A DNA stretch of 5,989 nt from Comamonadaceae bacterium (GTDB lineage Bacteria > Pseudomonadota > Gammaproteobacteria > Burkholderiales > Burkholderiaceae_C): contig CANIRI010000157.1 in the NCBI GenBank assembly GCA_947469815.1, positions 1 through 5,989 of the forward strand, written 5' to 3'. The translations under genes were made by a program, and so were the position numbers. Positions 5,949 through 5,989 of this stretch are shown piece after piece; the stretch's first letter is position 1; each line of letters starts with the position of its first letter. The notes beneath the pieces were generated by a model, which was not told the origin of the DNA, searched no databases, and saw only the letters and a list, made by a program, of their open reading frames with translations.

Positions 5949-5989
5949 ATGTTCCCTCACCCTCACCACAATACGCAAATGCTGTGCCA
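5949..5989 (+). CDS. Possible 5' end of a divergent gene, cut by window edge
   Basis: Thirteen codons from ATG 5949 (MFPHPHHNTQMLC) run open to the window end. AAGG at 5938-5941 gives a 7-base spacing, and a sigma-54-type promoter stands just upstream. The product cannot be recognised from so little. flgA is often divergent from flgB in related bacteria, so FlgA is a guess from context only. A competing frame from ATG 5933 (MSRYRHVPSPSPQ...) is also open to the end but lacks a ribosome binding site at the right distance. Confidence 0.3.
   Translation, partial: MFPHPHHNTQMLC
5975..5989 (-). promoter_or_regulatory. Sigma-54 promoter reading left toward the LysM/SLT gene
   Basis: The minus strand reads TGGCACAGCATTTGC: an exact TGGCAC-N5-TTGC match with the -24 GG and -12 GC at the required spacing. 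The predicted start is near 5963, giving a leader of about 115 bases before the LysM/SLT ATG at 5848. The element touches the window edge, so any upstream enhancer sites for an RpoN activator are out of view. If the rightward frame at 5949 is real, this promoter lies inside its coding region. Confidence 0.6.

Overview
This window is a piece of a flagellar rod/hook locus read almost entirely on the minus strand. It most likely comes from a betaproteobacterium of the order Burkholderiales, perhaps a Comamonadaceae/Rhodoferax-like species. That assignment is inferred from moderately high GC, the style of the FlgB/FlgC/FlgD sequences and a long FlgE; no search was run.

Layout in transcription order, right to left. 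At 5849-5989 is a short control region with two good sigma-54-type (-24/-12) promoter matches facing each other, and the possible first codons of a rightward gene that leaves the window. At 5848-4628 is a 406-residue protein with a LysM domain and a lytic-transglycosylase-like (SLT) domain but no Sec signal peptide. At 4627-4416 is a 212-base gap holding a terminator-like hairpin, a weaker sigma-54-like site and the flgB ribosome binding site. Then come flgB (4415-4032), flgC (4029-3604), flgD (3566-2841) and flgE (2799 to the window edge, still open), closely spaced as an operon.

How they fit together: FlgB and FlgC are proximal rod subunits, FlgD is the hook cap and FlgE is the hook subunit. 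The LysM/SLT protein binds and probably cuts peptidoglycan. It is a reasonable candidate for opening the wall for the growing rod, a job done by the C-terminal domain of FlgJ in enteric bacteria.

The most unusual points are (1) an oversized FlgE, with 933 codons visible and no stop yet against about 400 in E. coli, carrying an alanine-rich insert of about 345 residues; (2) the signal-less LysM/SLT protein just upstream of flgB; and (3) three sigma-54-type sites, two of them face to face. No RNA genes, insertion sequences, CRISPR arrays or attachment sites were seen. No stretch over 300 bases lacks a gene.
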